Below, in pieces: positions 15,208 to 25,167 of a stretch of DNA of 46,387 nucleotides (position 1 is the first letter of the stretch; each line of letters starts with the position of its first letter). The stretch covers positions 1 to 46,387 of the forward strand of contig CASETM010000033.1 of the NCBI GenBank assembly GCA_949290865.1, read 5' to 3'. The stretch comes from an uncultured Bacillota bacterium. GTDB lineage: Bacteria > Bacillota_I > Bacilli_A > Erysipelotrichales > Coprobacillaceae. The position numbers and the translations under genes were made by a program. The notes beneath the pieces were generated by a model that was not told where the DNA came from, did no database searches, and saw only the letters and a program-made list of their open reading frames with translations.

Positions 15208-15979
15208 GGTAATAGAACAGAGCAGTCAAAAGACAGAACAATGCGATCATTATTGTAATGATGACCATAACAGGATTGATAGCCTGTTCGGTGATGATAT
15301 TTCGTGTATCAGCCAAAGTAAAGATTGAAAAATATTTGAGAAAATCAGCGCTTTCAGCAATCGTGGAAATGATCTGTAAAACATAGCTGATCATCACGAC
15401 AGCAAGACTGATACCAGTCATTCTTTTACTTCTGTGGGCGAAAACTGCGAACATAAAACAAAGACAATAGATAACATAAGACGTCAACAGAGGAGAAAGT
15501 GACAGCATCAGGTATTCTTGAATATTAAGCTTTTGCATTATCATTAATGCCAGCAGATTAAATAAAGCTGTCATGACTGTAAGTAAAGTGACATAGATGG
15601 CTCCTGCCGTGAATTTTTGGATCAGAATATTGCTTCTTTTTACCGGCAGGCTGTAGAGATATTCGATCGTTTTGTCATTTTCTTCCTTGAGCAGGATCTG
15701 ACTTCCCAGAATACCGGAATAACATCCGGTAATTAAAAGAATAAATGTCATTCCTTCGGTTTTTAGCCAGCCATAGGCATTGTTGATCGAAGAAATATCC
15801 ATATTAAAGGCAGCCAGAACTTCCTGTGGAAAGATTTTCATCATTTCATCAATCTGTTTGAAGTTGTCACTGCTGATAATAGATGGATAGATCATAAATA
15901 CAATCAGAAATATTGCAAAAAGAAGGCATTGCCAGATCAGATAATTTTTAAAGTTTACTTTGACTTCTCTTTTAAACAT
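15188..15979 (-). CDS. ABC-2 type exporter permease
   Basis: 263-residue membrane subunit with about six hydrophobic segments: an N-terminal one after FKREVKVNFKNYLIWQCLLF, a cytoplasmic stretch KEENDKTIEYLYSLPVKRSNI, and four to five further helices. That segment is the usual coupling helix of ABC-2 permeases. The start at 15979 follows GAGGAG by 7 bases; the longer frame to 16048 runs into the ATPase gene without a ribosome site. It overlaps the ATPase gene by 8 bases. Substrate unknown. Confidence 0.85.
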   Translation of the reverse strand: MFKREVKVNFKNYLIWQCLLFAIFLIVFMIYPSIISSDNFKQIDEMMKIFPQEVLAAFNMDISSINNAYGWLKTEGMTFILLITGCYSGILGSQILLKEENDKTIEYLYSLPVKRSNILIQKFTAGAIYVTLLTVMTALFNLLALMIMQKLNIQEYLMLSLSPLLTSYVIYCLCFMFAVFAHRSKRMTGISLAVVMISYVLQIISTIAESADFLKYFSIFTLADTRNIITEQAINPVMVIITIMIALFCLLTALFYYQKKELV

Positions 15980-16862
15980 GGTGTTTCTCCTCAGTATAAT
16001 AATGTAAGAAGATATCTTCGATAGAGGCTTCTTCAATAAGCAGATCATCGATACTGTATGAAGACAGTTTGCTGATCAGCTGACTGGCTGATAATTCATT
16101 TTTGAATCGTATTGTATTTCTTTTTGCTTTGTCCCTGATTTGAAAGTCTTTAATGATTTTTTCAATTTCTGGTGAAGTAATTGAAACATATTTGAGATTT
16201 TTATGCCTGATATCTTCAATTGTTTCGATTTTAAGCAGCTTGCCGTCTTTGATGATTCCGACACGGTCACATAAACGGGAAACTTCATTAAGAATATGCG
16301 TAGAATAAAAAATTGTTGTTCCTTTTTTCTTTTCTTCCTGCAGAATCTCATAAAATGTCTGCTGCATGATAGGATCGAGACCACTGGTTGGTTCATCGAG
16401 GATCAGCAGTTCAGGTTCATGCATCAATGCCAGAATGATACCGAGTTTTTTTAAATTTCCTAGTGACAGTTCTTCGATTTTTCTGGTTTCATCCAGTTTG
16501 AGCCTTTGTGTAAGCTGTATTCGGCGGGAATGAATATCTTTTTTGAAAAAAGATTCATGATAGTCCAGCATATCTTTGATCTTCAGGTCTTCATAAAGAT
16601 GAATTTCACTTGGCAGATAGCCAATTTTTGCTTTGCTGGAAAGATCGTCCGCTAAAAATTCTTTTCCCTTGAAAAAAACCTGTCCACTGTTTTTACTGAT
16701 AAGATGCATGATGGTACGGATCGTTGTCGATTTGCCGGCACCATTGGGACCGATAAAGCCGAATATTTCTCCTTTATATAATTGTAGATTTAAGTGATCT
16801 AACGCTAAAAATTGGTCATAATATTTTGTCAGCTCTTTTGTTTCCAATATAATATTTTCCAT
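15972..16862 (-). CDS. ABC-2 type exporter ATP-binding protein
   Basis: 296-residue ATPase for the overlapping permease gene. Walker A is FIGPNGAGKSTT near residue 36, signature LSLGNLKKLGI (a variant of LSGGQ, Ser-Leu-Gly), Walker B LLILDEPTSGLDP, and the switch His in YSTHILNE. The variable C-terminal 80 residues are usual for this CcmA/YxlF-like group. The start at 16862 follows AGGAG. An extended -10 (TGC-TATAAT) lies about 30 bases upstream on the minus strand. Confidence 0.93.
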   Translation of the reverse strand: MENIILETKELTKYYDQFLALDHLNLQLYKGEIFGFIGPNGAGKSTTIRTIMHLISKNSGQVFFKGKEFLADDLSSKAKIGYLPSEIHLYEDLKIKDMLDYHESFFKKDIHSRRIQLTQRLKLDETRKIEELSLGNLKKLGIILALMHEPELLILDEPTSGLDPIMQQTFYEILQEEKKKGTTIFYSTHILNEVSRLCDRVGIIKDGKLLKIETIEDIRHKNLKYVSITSPEIEKIIKDFQIRDKAKRNTIRFKNELSASQLISKLSSYSIDDLLIEEASIEDIFLHYYTEEKHHV

Positions 16863-16958
16863 AATATTCTCCTATGAAATGATTATAGCATAATCGGCTG
16901 TTCATTGGTTTATGGAAATATAAAATCATGCTAAAATAGTCCAAAAGGAGGAGAGAAG

Positions 16959-18467
16959 ATGAAAGACCTTAACAGAGTATATATTGCCATCGATCTTAAG
17001 TCATTTTATGCTTCGGTAGAATGCGTTGAAAGAAAGCTAGATCCTTTGACCGCCAATCTGGTCGTTGCTGATCGTCAGCGAACTGAAAAAACGATTTGCC
17101 TGGCAGTTTCTCCTTCGTTAAAACAGTATGGAATTTCAGGAAGAGCGCGCCTTTTTGAGGTCATTGCCAAAATGAAAGAAGTCAATCACCAAAGACTGCA
17201 AAAAACAGATTGGGGATATTTTACAGGTGAGTCATGTAATGATACGGAATTAAAGCAAAACAGGAATCTCAAAGCTGGTTTTATGATTGCTTCGCCTAGA
17301 ATGGCTCATTATCTGAAATGGAGCGCTAAAATCCATCAGATATATCTCCAGTATGTTTCACCGGATGATATCCATGTCTATTCTATCGATGAAGTTTTCA
17401 TGGATGTGACTGGTTATTTGAAAACTTATGGTTTGAGTGCCCGGGAACTGGCCAGAAAAATTATTGATGATGTCTATCAGCAGACGGGAATCACGGCCAC
17501 TGCTGGAATTGGTACCAATCTGTACTTATGTAAGGTGGCAATGGATATTGTTGCAAAACATATCAGGCCGGATGCTAATGGTGTCAGGATCGCCAGTCTT
17601 AATGAAAAACTGTATCGTCAGTATTTATGGGAACATCGTCCTTTAACAGACTTTTGGCGAATTGGCAAAGGATATGCCAAAAAACTCGAGGAACTGGGTT
17701 TATATACAATGGCGGATATTGCCAAGTGTTCGCTTGGTGAGAAACATGAATTCTATAACGAGGATCTGCTTTACGAGACTTTTGGTGTCAATGCTGAACT
17801 GCTGATTGATCATGCCTGGGGCTATGAATCATGTACGATGAAGGATATCAAAAATTATAAACCAAAACAAAGCAGTATTGTCTGTGGACAAGTTCTCAGT
17901 GTTCCTTACAGTTATCAAAAAGCCAGAATTGTTGTTACTGAAATGCTTGATGCTTTGGCTTTGCAGCTGGTAGAAAAAAAACTGGTGACCAATCAGCTGG
18001 TGATCGTTATTGGCTATGATAAAGATAATGATCGTGAACAAAGTGAAACAATGATCGACCGCTATGGCCGTGTTCTTCCTAAATATACGCGAGGGACGAT
18101 TCATCTGGATCGCTATACTTCATCATCACATTTGCTGGTAAAAGGAGGAATTCACTGGTTTGATCAGCGTGTCAAACGCTTTTTGAAAGTCAGAAGAATC
18201 TCTATTACTGCCTGCCAGATCATTGATGAAATAAAAACAAAGGATATCATTTATCATGAACAGATGGATCTGTTCAGCTATGATCAGCAGAATAAGGATG
18301 ATCATGAAAAATTAAAACAGTCGCTGGAAAAAGAAAAGCGACTGCAGCAGGCAACTTTACTGTTAAAGCAGAAATATGGAAAAAACAGTGTTTTGAAAGC
18401 CATGAATCTTCAGGATGGGGCAACCGCGAAAGAAAGAAATGATACGATAGGAGGGCATAAAGCATAG
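16959..18467 (+). CDS. Y-family DNA polymerase (UmuC/UvrX-like)
   Basis: Error-prone translesion polymerase. The 502 residues hold the palm motif YIAIDLKSFYASVECVER near the N-terminus, the catalytic Asp-Glu pair in YSIDEVFMDVTGY, and TAGIGTNLYLCKVAMDIVAK, then a little-finger domain and a charged C-terminal tail. It resembles Bacillus UvrX/YqjW rather than DinB. The start at 16959 follows AGGAGGAGAGAAG. It shares one base with the following YolD-like gene, the conserved pairing for this group. No LexA box was recognised in the 96-base upstream region. Confidence 0.92.
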   Translation: MKDLNRVYIAIDLKSFYASVECVERKLDPLTANLVVADRQRTEKTICLAVSPSLKQYGISGRARLFEVIAKMKEVNHQRLQKTDWGYFTGESCNDTELKQNRNLKAGFMIASPRMAHYLKWSAKIHQIYLQYVSPDDIHVYSIDEVFMDVTGYLKTYGLSARELARKIIDDVYQQTGITATAGIGTNLYLCKVAMDIVAKHIRPDANGVRIASLNEKLYRQYLWEHRPLTDFWRIGKGYAKKLEELGLYTMADIAKCSLGEKHEFYNEDLLYETFGVNAELLIDHAWGYESCTMKDIKNYKPKQSSIVCGQVLSVPYSYQKARIVVTEMLDALALQLVEKKLVTNQLVIVIGYDKDNDREQSETMIDRYGRVLPKYTRGTIHLDRYTSSSHLLVKGGIHWFDQRVKRFLKVRRISITACQIIDEIKTKDIIYHEQMDLFSYDQQNKDDHEKLKQSLEKEKRLQQATLLLKQKYGKNSVLKAMNLQDGATAKERNDTIGGHKA

Positions 18468-18889
18468 TGGCAAATATGAAAAATATTCATGATCATCACG
18501 ATCTTATCAAGATGACCTATACAAAATCGCAAAATCATCGCTGGATGTCGAATGAGGAAAGAGCAGCGCAGTTCGCTCCTTTTGCTGCTTTGAGCGGACA
18601 TAAAGAAGTGATTGCGGAAATGGAAAAAACATCTCAACAGCAAAGACAGTTGAGTGAAGATCAAATCAAACAGATTGATCAGACATTGCATATGATTGCT
18701 CATCAGCTTGCAGTTAAACCATTGATTGCTTTGACTTTCTTTGAAAAAAATACTGATGGCAAAAATGGTCAGTATCATTCGGTAATTGCTCGGGCAGTGA
18801 AAATTGATATGTATCAGCAAATGCTTGTCCTGGAGGATACAAAAAAGATCCATTTTGCAGATATCGATGAGATTGAGATAGTGGAATAA
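18467..18889 (+). CDS. YolD-like protein
   Basis: 140-residue partner of UvrX/YqjW-type polymerases. RWMSNEERAAQFAPFAALSG near residue 26 is the YolD-family signature; the C-terminal half (VIARAVKIDMYQQMLVLED, IHFADIDEIEIVE) forms the small beta part. The start is a GTG at 18467 overlapping the polymerase stop (TAGTG), with AGGAGG 12 bases before it; an ATG nine bases later is the alternative. Function is unknown in the family; co-expression with the polymerase implies a role in its control. Confidence 0.88.
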   Translation: MANMKNIHDHHDLIKMTYTKSQNHRWMSNEERAAQFAPFAALSGHKEVIAEMEKTSQQQRQLSEDQIKQIDQTLHMIAHQLAVKPLIALTFFEKNTDGKNGQYHSVIARAVKIDMYQQMLVLEDTKKIHFADIDEIEIVE

Positions 18890-18919
18890 GTCGTTTTTAT
18901 TTCAATTTTTGAAAAAATA

Positions 18920-18933
18920 TGAAATTGCTTTCA
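18920..18933. promoter_or_regulatory. cre-like palindrome before the first GH1 gene
   Basis: TGAAATTGCTTTCA matches 13 of 14 positions of TGWNANCGNTNWCA (central CG is TG), 43 bases before the GH1 start. CcpA-type repression is plausible for a beta-glucoside enzyme. Confidence 0.4.
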
Positions 18934-18958
18934 AAAATCAGTAAAATGAAAACAATGA

Positions 18959-20452
<1,494 letters not shown>

Positions 20453-20456
20453 TCTT

Positions 20457-20496
20457 AACAGTGATTGAGAGAGCTGCTCTCTTGATCGCTGTTTTT
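20457..20496 (+). terminator. Terminator of the first GH1 gene
   Basis: Stem AACAGTGAT/ATCGCTGTT enclosing GAGAGAGC/GCTCTC, then T6. Confidence 0.82.
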
Positions 20497-20509
20497 TAAG
20501 GAGATAAGG

Positions 20510-21025
20510 ATGAAAATTGTCATTTTAGGATACAGCGGTTCTGGCAAATCATCATTAGCACGCTGTCTTTCACAAGAGAGTGGTATCCCTCTTTTACATC
20601 TTGATCAGGTTCATCATATGGAAAACTGGCAGGAAAGAAAGCTGGAAGAAGAAACTGAAATACTTAAAACATTTCTAGATCAGCATGACAGCTGGATCAT
20701 TGAGGGAAACTATTTTCAGGTGCTGCTGGAAAGAAGATTAGAAGAGGCGGATCTGATTGTTGAACTTTTGCTGCCACGGATTCAGACACTGTATCGTGTC
20801 ATTAAACGCTACTGCCAGTATCGTGGGCGAACCAGACCGGATATGACAGCGGGTTGTCAGGAAAAGATTGACTGGGAATTTGTGAAATGGATCTTATGGT
20901 CAGGCAGAACCAAAGAAAAACGACATGTTTATTGTCGTATCGTCAAGACATATGATGATAAGGTCACAGTTTGCTATCGTCAAAAACATATTGAAAAGTT
21001 CAAACAGACATTCAGTAATCATTAA
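20510..21025 (+). CDS. FlaR-like P-loop NTPase (adenylate-kinase-like)
   Basis: 171-residue kinase-fold protein of the group often labelled DNA topology modulation protein FlaR. Walker A is GYSGSGKSS at residues 8-16; HLDQVHHMENWQ, SWIIEGNY and LLPRIQTLYRVIKRYCQYRGRTRPD follow in the family order. The substrate is unknown; the fold resembles nucleoside/nucleotide kinases. The start at 20510 follows AAGGAGAT. It sits between the GH1 terminator and the ppk promoter region and is probably read through weakly from GH1 or from its own promoter. Confidence 0.82.
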   Translation: MKIVILGYSGSGKSSLARCLSQESGIPLLHLDQVHHMENWQERKLEEETEILKTFLDQHDSWIIEGNYFQVLLERRLEEADLIVELLLPRIQTLYRVIKRYCQYRGRTRPDMTAGCQEKIDWEFVKWILWSGRTKEKRHVYCRIVKTYDDKVTVCYRQKHIEKFKQTFSNH

Positions 21026-21034
21026 CGATGATTG

Positions 21035-21090
21035 CTTTACATGTTCTTTACATAAAAACAATGGCGGCTTTACCTGAAAAAGGGTATAAT
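21035..21090 (+). promoter_or_regulatory. ppk promoter with Pho-box-like repeats
   Basis: CTTTACAT starts at 21035 and again at 21046, and CTTTACCT at 21068, so the repeats lie 11 and 22 bases apart. This is the helical phasing of PhoP/PhoB boxes (TTTACA-N5-TTTACA). The -10 is TATAAT at 21085-21090 and there is no recognisable -35 (21062-21067 is TGGCGG), as in activator-dependent promoters. Confidence 0.65.
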
Positions 21091-21122
21091 AAAATATATA
21101 TGACTAATAGGAGGGCATCATT

Positions 21123-23159
21123 ATGATCGAGTGCAGAGAAAATAGAGAATTATCCTGGTTGAAATTTAACAACCGTGTTTTAAATCAGGCTAAGGACACC
21201 AATGTTCCAATTGGTGAACAGCTGAGTTTTGTCTCTATTTTTCAATCAAATCTGGATGAATTTTTTATGGTCCGCATGGGATCGCTGTATGATACGATGT
21301 TACTTGATCCAACCATCAAAGATAATAAAACAGGCATGACTGCTCAACAGCAGTTCCGTGCATGTCTGAAAAGAGTAGAGTATCTTAATACCAAGAAAGA
21401 CAGGATTTATTTTCAGATTCTGAAAGAGCTGGAAAAAGATGGCTGGAAAATCAACCGTTTTGACAATTTAAGTAATAAAGACAAGAAATATTTTGAAAAG
21501 TATTTTGACAGAGAAATTCTACCGCTGATTTCACCTCAGGTTATATCTAAGCGTCAGCCATTTCCATTTTTAAATAATAAAGAGCTGTATATTATCGTGC
21601 AGCTGGAAAGCAAAAAAGGAAAACGAAAAATGGGAATTGTATCCTGTTCACAGGCTATGGATGACAGGCTGCTGGAGCTGCCTGATAACAGCAAAGAATT
21701 TGTTCTGGTAGAAGATATTATACGTTCTAATATCAGTAAGATTTTTGAAAAATATACGATAAAAAAATCAGCGTTTATCCGTATTACCCGAAGTGCTGAT
21801 ATCGATGAAGATGATCATACTTTGCAGGGACATGAAGATTATCGCGAAATGATGGAAACCCTGATCAAAGAAAGAAGAAAGCTGGTCCCAATTCGTCTGG
21901 AAATGTCTGCTGGACTGGATGATCTGGAAGTAGCGATGCTGATGAATTTTCTTAATGTCAGAAGAAATCAGATCATTGTCAGTGAAGCACCTTTGGATCT
22001 GTCATTTATTTCTGATTTGAGAGATCATCTCAAATCAGGCAATAAAAACTACTTTTATAAGCCATTGGAAGCCAGAAACAGTCCAATGGTTGAAAACAGG
22101 GTACCAATGATTAAACAGATCCTTAAAAAAGATATTCTGTTATCATATCCGTTTGAATCGATGTCACCATTTTTAAGACTGTTGAATGAAGCCAGTCAGG
22201 ACAGTAATGTTGCCAGCATCAAGATGACGTTATATCGTGTGGCAAAAAATTCCAAGATCGTTAACAGTTTGATCAGAGCTGTTGAAAACGGTAAAGAAGT
22301 AGTTGTTCTTGTTGAGCTGAGAGCACGTTTTGATGAAGCCAGAAATATTGACTGGTCAAAAAGACTGGAAGCTGCCGGATGCCATGTTATCTATGGTCTG
22401 GATGGTTTAAAGGTTCATTCTAAACTCTGTCTGATTACATACAAAAATGGAACTTCTGTTGACTATATCTGCCAGATTGGAACAGGAAACTATAATGAAG
22501 TAACTTCACGACTGTATACGGATTTTTCTTTAATGACGTCTAATCATGAAATCGGTGAAGAAATGAATACGGTTTTTAATCATTTGAGTCTGGGAGAAAC
22601 GGAAACAAGTTCTAATCTGCTGATGGTGGCACCACATTGCATGCTGTCAAAGATATTTGCGGAAATAGATAAGCAGATAGCTCTTGCCAAAGAAGGAAAA
22701 GAAGCTTATCTGGGATTTAAATGTAATTCGGTAACAAGTAAGCCGATGATTGATAAACTGATTGAAGCCAGTCAGGCTGGAGTGAAGATCGAAATGATCG
22801 TTCGTGGTATCTGCTGTATCATTCCTGGTGTAAAAGGACTGACTGATCATATTCGTGTTATTTCAATCGTCGGTCGTTATCTGGAACATTCACGTGTCTA
22901 TATTTTTGGTAAGGGGGATGAGCAGAAAGTCTATATTTCTTCAGCTGATCTGATGACCAGAAATCTGGAAAGAAGAGTGGAAGTGGCAACGATCGTTCTT
23001 GATGAAAAAATAAAGAAATCAATCGTTGGCATGTTTAATATCATGCTTAAAGATAATGTAAAAGCTTGTGAACTGAAAGCGAATGGAAATTATAAACGTG
23101 TTAAAAATAAAGAACCATTGTTAAACAGTCAGGAGTATTTTTTTAAAAAACATGTTTAG
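21123..23159 (+). CDS. ppk1: Polyphosphate kinase 1
   Basis: Reversibly transfers ATP gamma-phosphate to inorganic polyphosphate chains; peripheral membrane enzyme. The 678 residues show the N-domain NRELSWLKFNNRVL, the LDEFFMVRMG segment, the autophosphorylated His in GLKVHSKLCLIT, and the phospholipase-D-like C-domain motifs RGICC, SRVYIF and SSADLMTRNLERRVE. The start at 21123 follows AGGAGG. The next gene, pfk, begins 15 bases after the stop, so both are probably one transcript. PhoP/PhoB control is inferred from the upstream repeats. Confidence 0.97.
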   Translation: MIECRENRELSWLKFNNRVLNQAKDTNVPIGEQLSFVSIFQSNLDEFFMVRMGSLYDTMLLDPTIKDNKTGMTAQQQFRACLKRVEYLNTKKDRIYFQILKELEKDGWKINRFDNLSNKDKKYFEKYFDREILPLISPQVISKRQPFPFLNNKELYIIVQLESKKGKRKMGIVSCSQAMDDRLLELPDNSKEFVLVEDIIRSNISKIFEKYTIKKSAFIRITRSADIDEDDHTLQGHEDYREMMETLIKERRKLVPIRLEMSAGLDDLEVAMLMNFLNVRRNQIIVSEAPLDLSFISDLRDHLKSGNKNYFYKPLEARNSPMVENRVPMIKQILKKDILLSYPFESMSPFLRLLNEASQDSNVASIKMTLYRVAKNSKIVNSLIRAVENGKEVVVLVELRARFDEARNIDWSKRLEAAGCHVIYGLDGLKVHSKLCLITYKNGTSVDYICQIGTGNYNEVTSRLYTDFSLMTSNHEIGEEMNTVFNHLSLGETETSSNLLMVAPHCMLSKIFAEIDKQIALAKEGKEAYLGFKCNSVTSKPMIDKLIEASQAGVKIEMIVRGICCIIPGVKGLTDHIRVISIVGRYLEHSRVYIFGKGDEQKVYISSADLMTRNLERRVEVATIVLDEKIKKSIVGMFNIMLKDNVKACELKANGNYKRVKNKEPLLNSQEYFFKKHV

Positions 23160-23174
23160 AAAAGGAGGAATTTA

Positions 23175-24248
23175 ATGAAGTTAGGAATTCTTACCAGTGG
23201 TGGAGACTGTCAGGCATTAAACGCAACGATGCGGGCTCTGGTTCTGACTTTGGACCAGAAAATAAAAAATCTGGAAATTATTGGTTTTCTGGATGGTTAT
23301 AAGGGCCTGATGTATGGTCAGTATAAAGAAATGAGCGTCGATGACTTTAAAGATATTTTAAATGCCGGAGGAACTATTTTAGGCAGTTCACGTTGTCCTT
23401 TTAAAAAAATGAGAGTCATTGAAAATGGTTTTGATAAAGTTGCTGCCATGAAAAAAATATATAAGGATCTAAAGCTGGACTGTCTGGCAGTCCTGGGCGG
23501 AAATGGTTCGCTGAAATCAGCGAATATGCTTTATGAAGAAGGGCTAAATGTCATTGGTCTGCCTAAGACTATTGACAATGATACATGGGGAACAGATTAT
23601 ACTTTTGGTTTTCAGTCAGCCATTGATATTGCTTCAACATATCTGGAACAGATCAAGACAACAGCAGCCAGTCACAGTCGTCTGTTCGTTGTAGAGATTA
23701 TGGGACATAAGGTTGGGCACATCTGTCTTCATGCGGGCATTGCTTCTGGTGCGGATATGATCCTGTTGCCAGAAATTCCCTATGATATAAAAGCAATGGC
23801 AGAATTTATTCGTAAGAAACAGGAAGCAGGACAGAAATATTTTGTGATTGCCTGTGCAGAAGGGGCTTTATCAGTTGATGAAGCAATGCTGTCAAAAAAA
23901 CAGTATAAGCGTGTTGTTGCTGCCAGAGAAGGAAAATCAGTCGCTTTTGATATTGCTGACCAGTTAAAAAAGCTTGTAGATATGGAAACGAGAGTTTCGT
24001 GCTGTGGTCATGTACAGCGCGGGGGAACTCCTTGTGCATATGATAAACTGATGGCAACACGTTTTGGAGTTGAAGGGGCAAAACTGATCATGAATAAAGA
24101 TTTTGGGAAACTACCAGTTTTAAGAGGTAATGAGGTTATTTCGATTCCTTTGATCGAAACTGCTGGTTTTCTCAAATATGTTGATGCTCATGGCGAACTG
24201 GTGGAAATGGCCAGAAGTCTTGGTGTTTCCTTTGGAAATAAGATTTAA
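23175..24248 (+). CDS. pfkA: 6-phosphofructokinase (group III/mixed-substrate type)
   Basis: Phosphorylates fructose 6-phosphate. The 357 residues begin LGILTSGGDCQALNATMRAL and contain GLPKTIDNDTWGTDYTFGF and the substrate segment EIMGHKVGH. The phosphoryl-donor loop is GGNGS (108-112): Gly111 is the ATP-type residue where PPi enzymes have Asp, while Lys131 in PKTIDND is typical of PPi or group III enzymes. Asn110 replaces the usual Asp that contacts Mg. ATP dependence is likely but not certain. AAAGGAGG precedes the start. A terminator follows before the HAD gene. Confidence 0.87.
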   Translation: MKLGILTSGGDCQALNATMRALVLTLDQKIKNLEIIGFLDGYKGLMYGQYKEMSVDDFKDILNAGGTILGSSRCPFKKMRVIENGFDKVAAMKKIYKDLKLDCLAVLGGNGSLKSANMLYEEGLNVIGLPKTIDNDTWGTDYTFGFQSAIDIASTYLEQIKTTAASHSRLFVVEIMGHKVGHICLHAGIASGADMILLPEIPYDIKAMAEFIRKKQEAGQKYFVIACAEGALSVDEAMLSKKQYKRVVAAREGKSVAFDIADQLKKLVDMETRVSCCGHVQRGGTPCAYDKLMATRFGVEGAKLIMNKDFGKLPVLRGNEVISIPLIETAGFLKYVDAHGELVEMARSLGVSFGNKI

Positions 24249-24259
24249 TGATTGATATG

Positions 24260-24291
24260 AAAAGGATCATTTCGAATGAGGTGATCTTTTT
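24260..24291 (+). terminator. Terminator after pfk
   Basis: 10-bp stem AAAAGGATCA/TGATCTTTTT with a second stem CATT/AATG inside; the T-run forms part of the stem. Located between pfk and the HAD gene start. Confidence 0.65.
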
Positions 24292-24313
24292 CCTTGGGAA
24301 AAGGGGGATTACT

Positions 24314-25078
24314 ATGAAATTATTAGCGAGTGATTATGATGGAACGTTACTGCTGCATCCACATAAAAATGACAGTATCATCTTAGCTGGTGATAAAGAA
24401 GCTATCAGCAGATTTCAGAAAGCAGGGAATATTTTTGGGATATGTACAGGAAGAGGACTTGACGGGGTCGTGAAATGGTGTGAAGATATTGTTTTTGATT
24501 TTTATATCATTAATAGCGGGGCACTGATCTTAAATAAAGACAAGAAAATTATCCAGGCTAATTATCTGGAAAAACAGCTGATTGAGGATATCCTGGCAGC
24601 TTTCGACAGCCATATCTGTGCAACATTTGTTTATGATGGAAAAATGTATGTTATGAATCCAAATAAAGACTATCCTTCACATATTCAGACCGTAACTTCG
24701 CTTCATGATTTTGGTCATTATTTTGAAGCATTTTCCCTGCATTTTGAAGATGACATTGAAATGGCCACAAAGATCAAAGACGAGATAATTGGACAGTTTG
24801 GAAAGCAGATCGCTGTTTATCAGAATATAGATAATATTGATATGTGTGCCAAAGGCTGTTCGAAAGGCAATGGTATCAAAACGATTCAGCAGTACTATGG
24901 ATTAAGCGATGAAGATATGCATGTCATTGGTGATTCATGGAATGATATTCCAATGTTTGAAGTCTGTGAAAATGCCTTTACTTTTTATCACAGTCCTGAA
25001 GACGTTCAGGCAAAAACGAAATATCAGGTTGATACGATCGAAATGTGTATCGATCAGATCATGAGCAAACCAGAATAG
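24314..25078 (+). CDS. HAD-superfamily sugar-phosphatase (Cof type)
   Basis: 254-residue phosphatase. Motif I is LLASDYDGTLL with the nucleophile Asp at residue 7, motif II CTGRGLDGV, the C2-type cap in the middle, and motif IV VIGDSWNDIPMFEVC with the Mg ligands. KGCSKGNGIKTI is motif III. The start is the ATG at 24314 after AAGGGGG; a longer frame from 24248 would read through the terminator hairpin and is unlikely. Position after pfk suggests a sugar-phosphate substrate (inference). Confidence 0.88.
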   Translation: MKLLASDYDGTLLLHPHKNDSIILAGDKEAISRFQKAGNIFGICTGRGLDGVVKWCEDIVFDFYIINSGALILNKDKKIIQANYLEKQLIEDILAAFDSHICATFVYDGKMYVMNPNKDYPSHIQTVTSLHDFGHYFEAFSLHFEDDIEMATKIKDEIIGQFGKQIAVYQNIDNIDMCAKGCSKGNGIKTIQQYYGLSDEDMHVIGDSWNDIPMFEVCENAFTFYHSPEDVQAKTKYQVDTIEMCIDQIMSKPE

Positions 25079-25092
25079 TTTGCTGTTCAAAA

Positions 25093-25140
25093 TGAAAGCG
25101 CTATCTTTTTAGTGACCCGTTCTCAAATATATGATATAAT
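25093..25140 (+). promoter_or_regulatory. glgB promoter with upstream cre-like site
   Basis: GTGACC (25112-25117), 17-base spacer, extended -10 TGA-TATAAT (25135-25140). TGAAAGCGCTATCT (25093-25106) matches 13 of 14 cre positions and is centred about 47 bases before the predicted transcript start. A cre site just upstream of the -35 box is more typical of CcpA activation than repression. Confidence 0.5.
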
Positions 25141-25167
25141 AACATATATATGAAGGAGAGTATACAT

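Noticed and set aside
15028-15258. 76-codon plus-strand frame across the small-RNA gap
   Set aside because: It starts inside a terminator stem, crosses two more hairpins and runs antisense into the permease gene; no ribosome site.
16863-16958. LexA box before the Y-family polymerase
   Set aside because: No GAAC-N4-GTTC type element could be found; SOS control remains possible but is not seen.
24248-24313. Longer start for the HAD phosphatase
   Set aside because: The extra 22 codons cover a terminator hairpin; the DxDGT motif and AAGGGGG support 24314.
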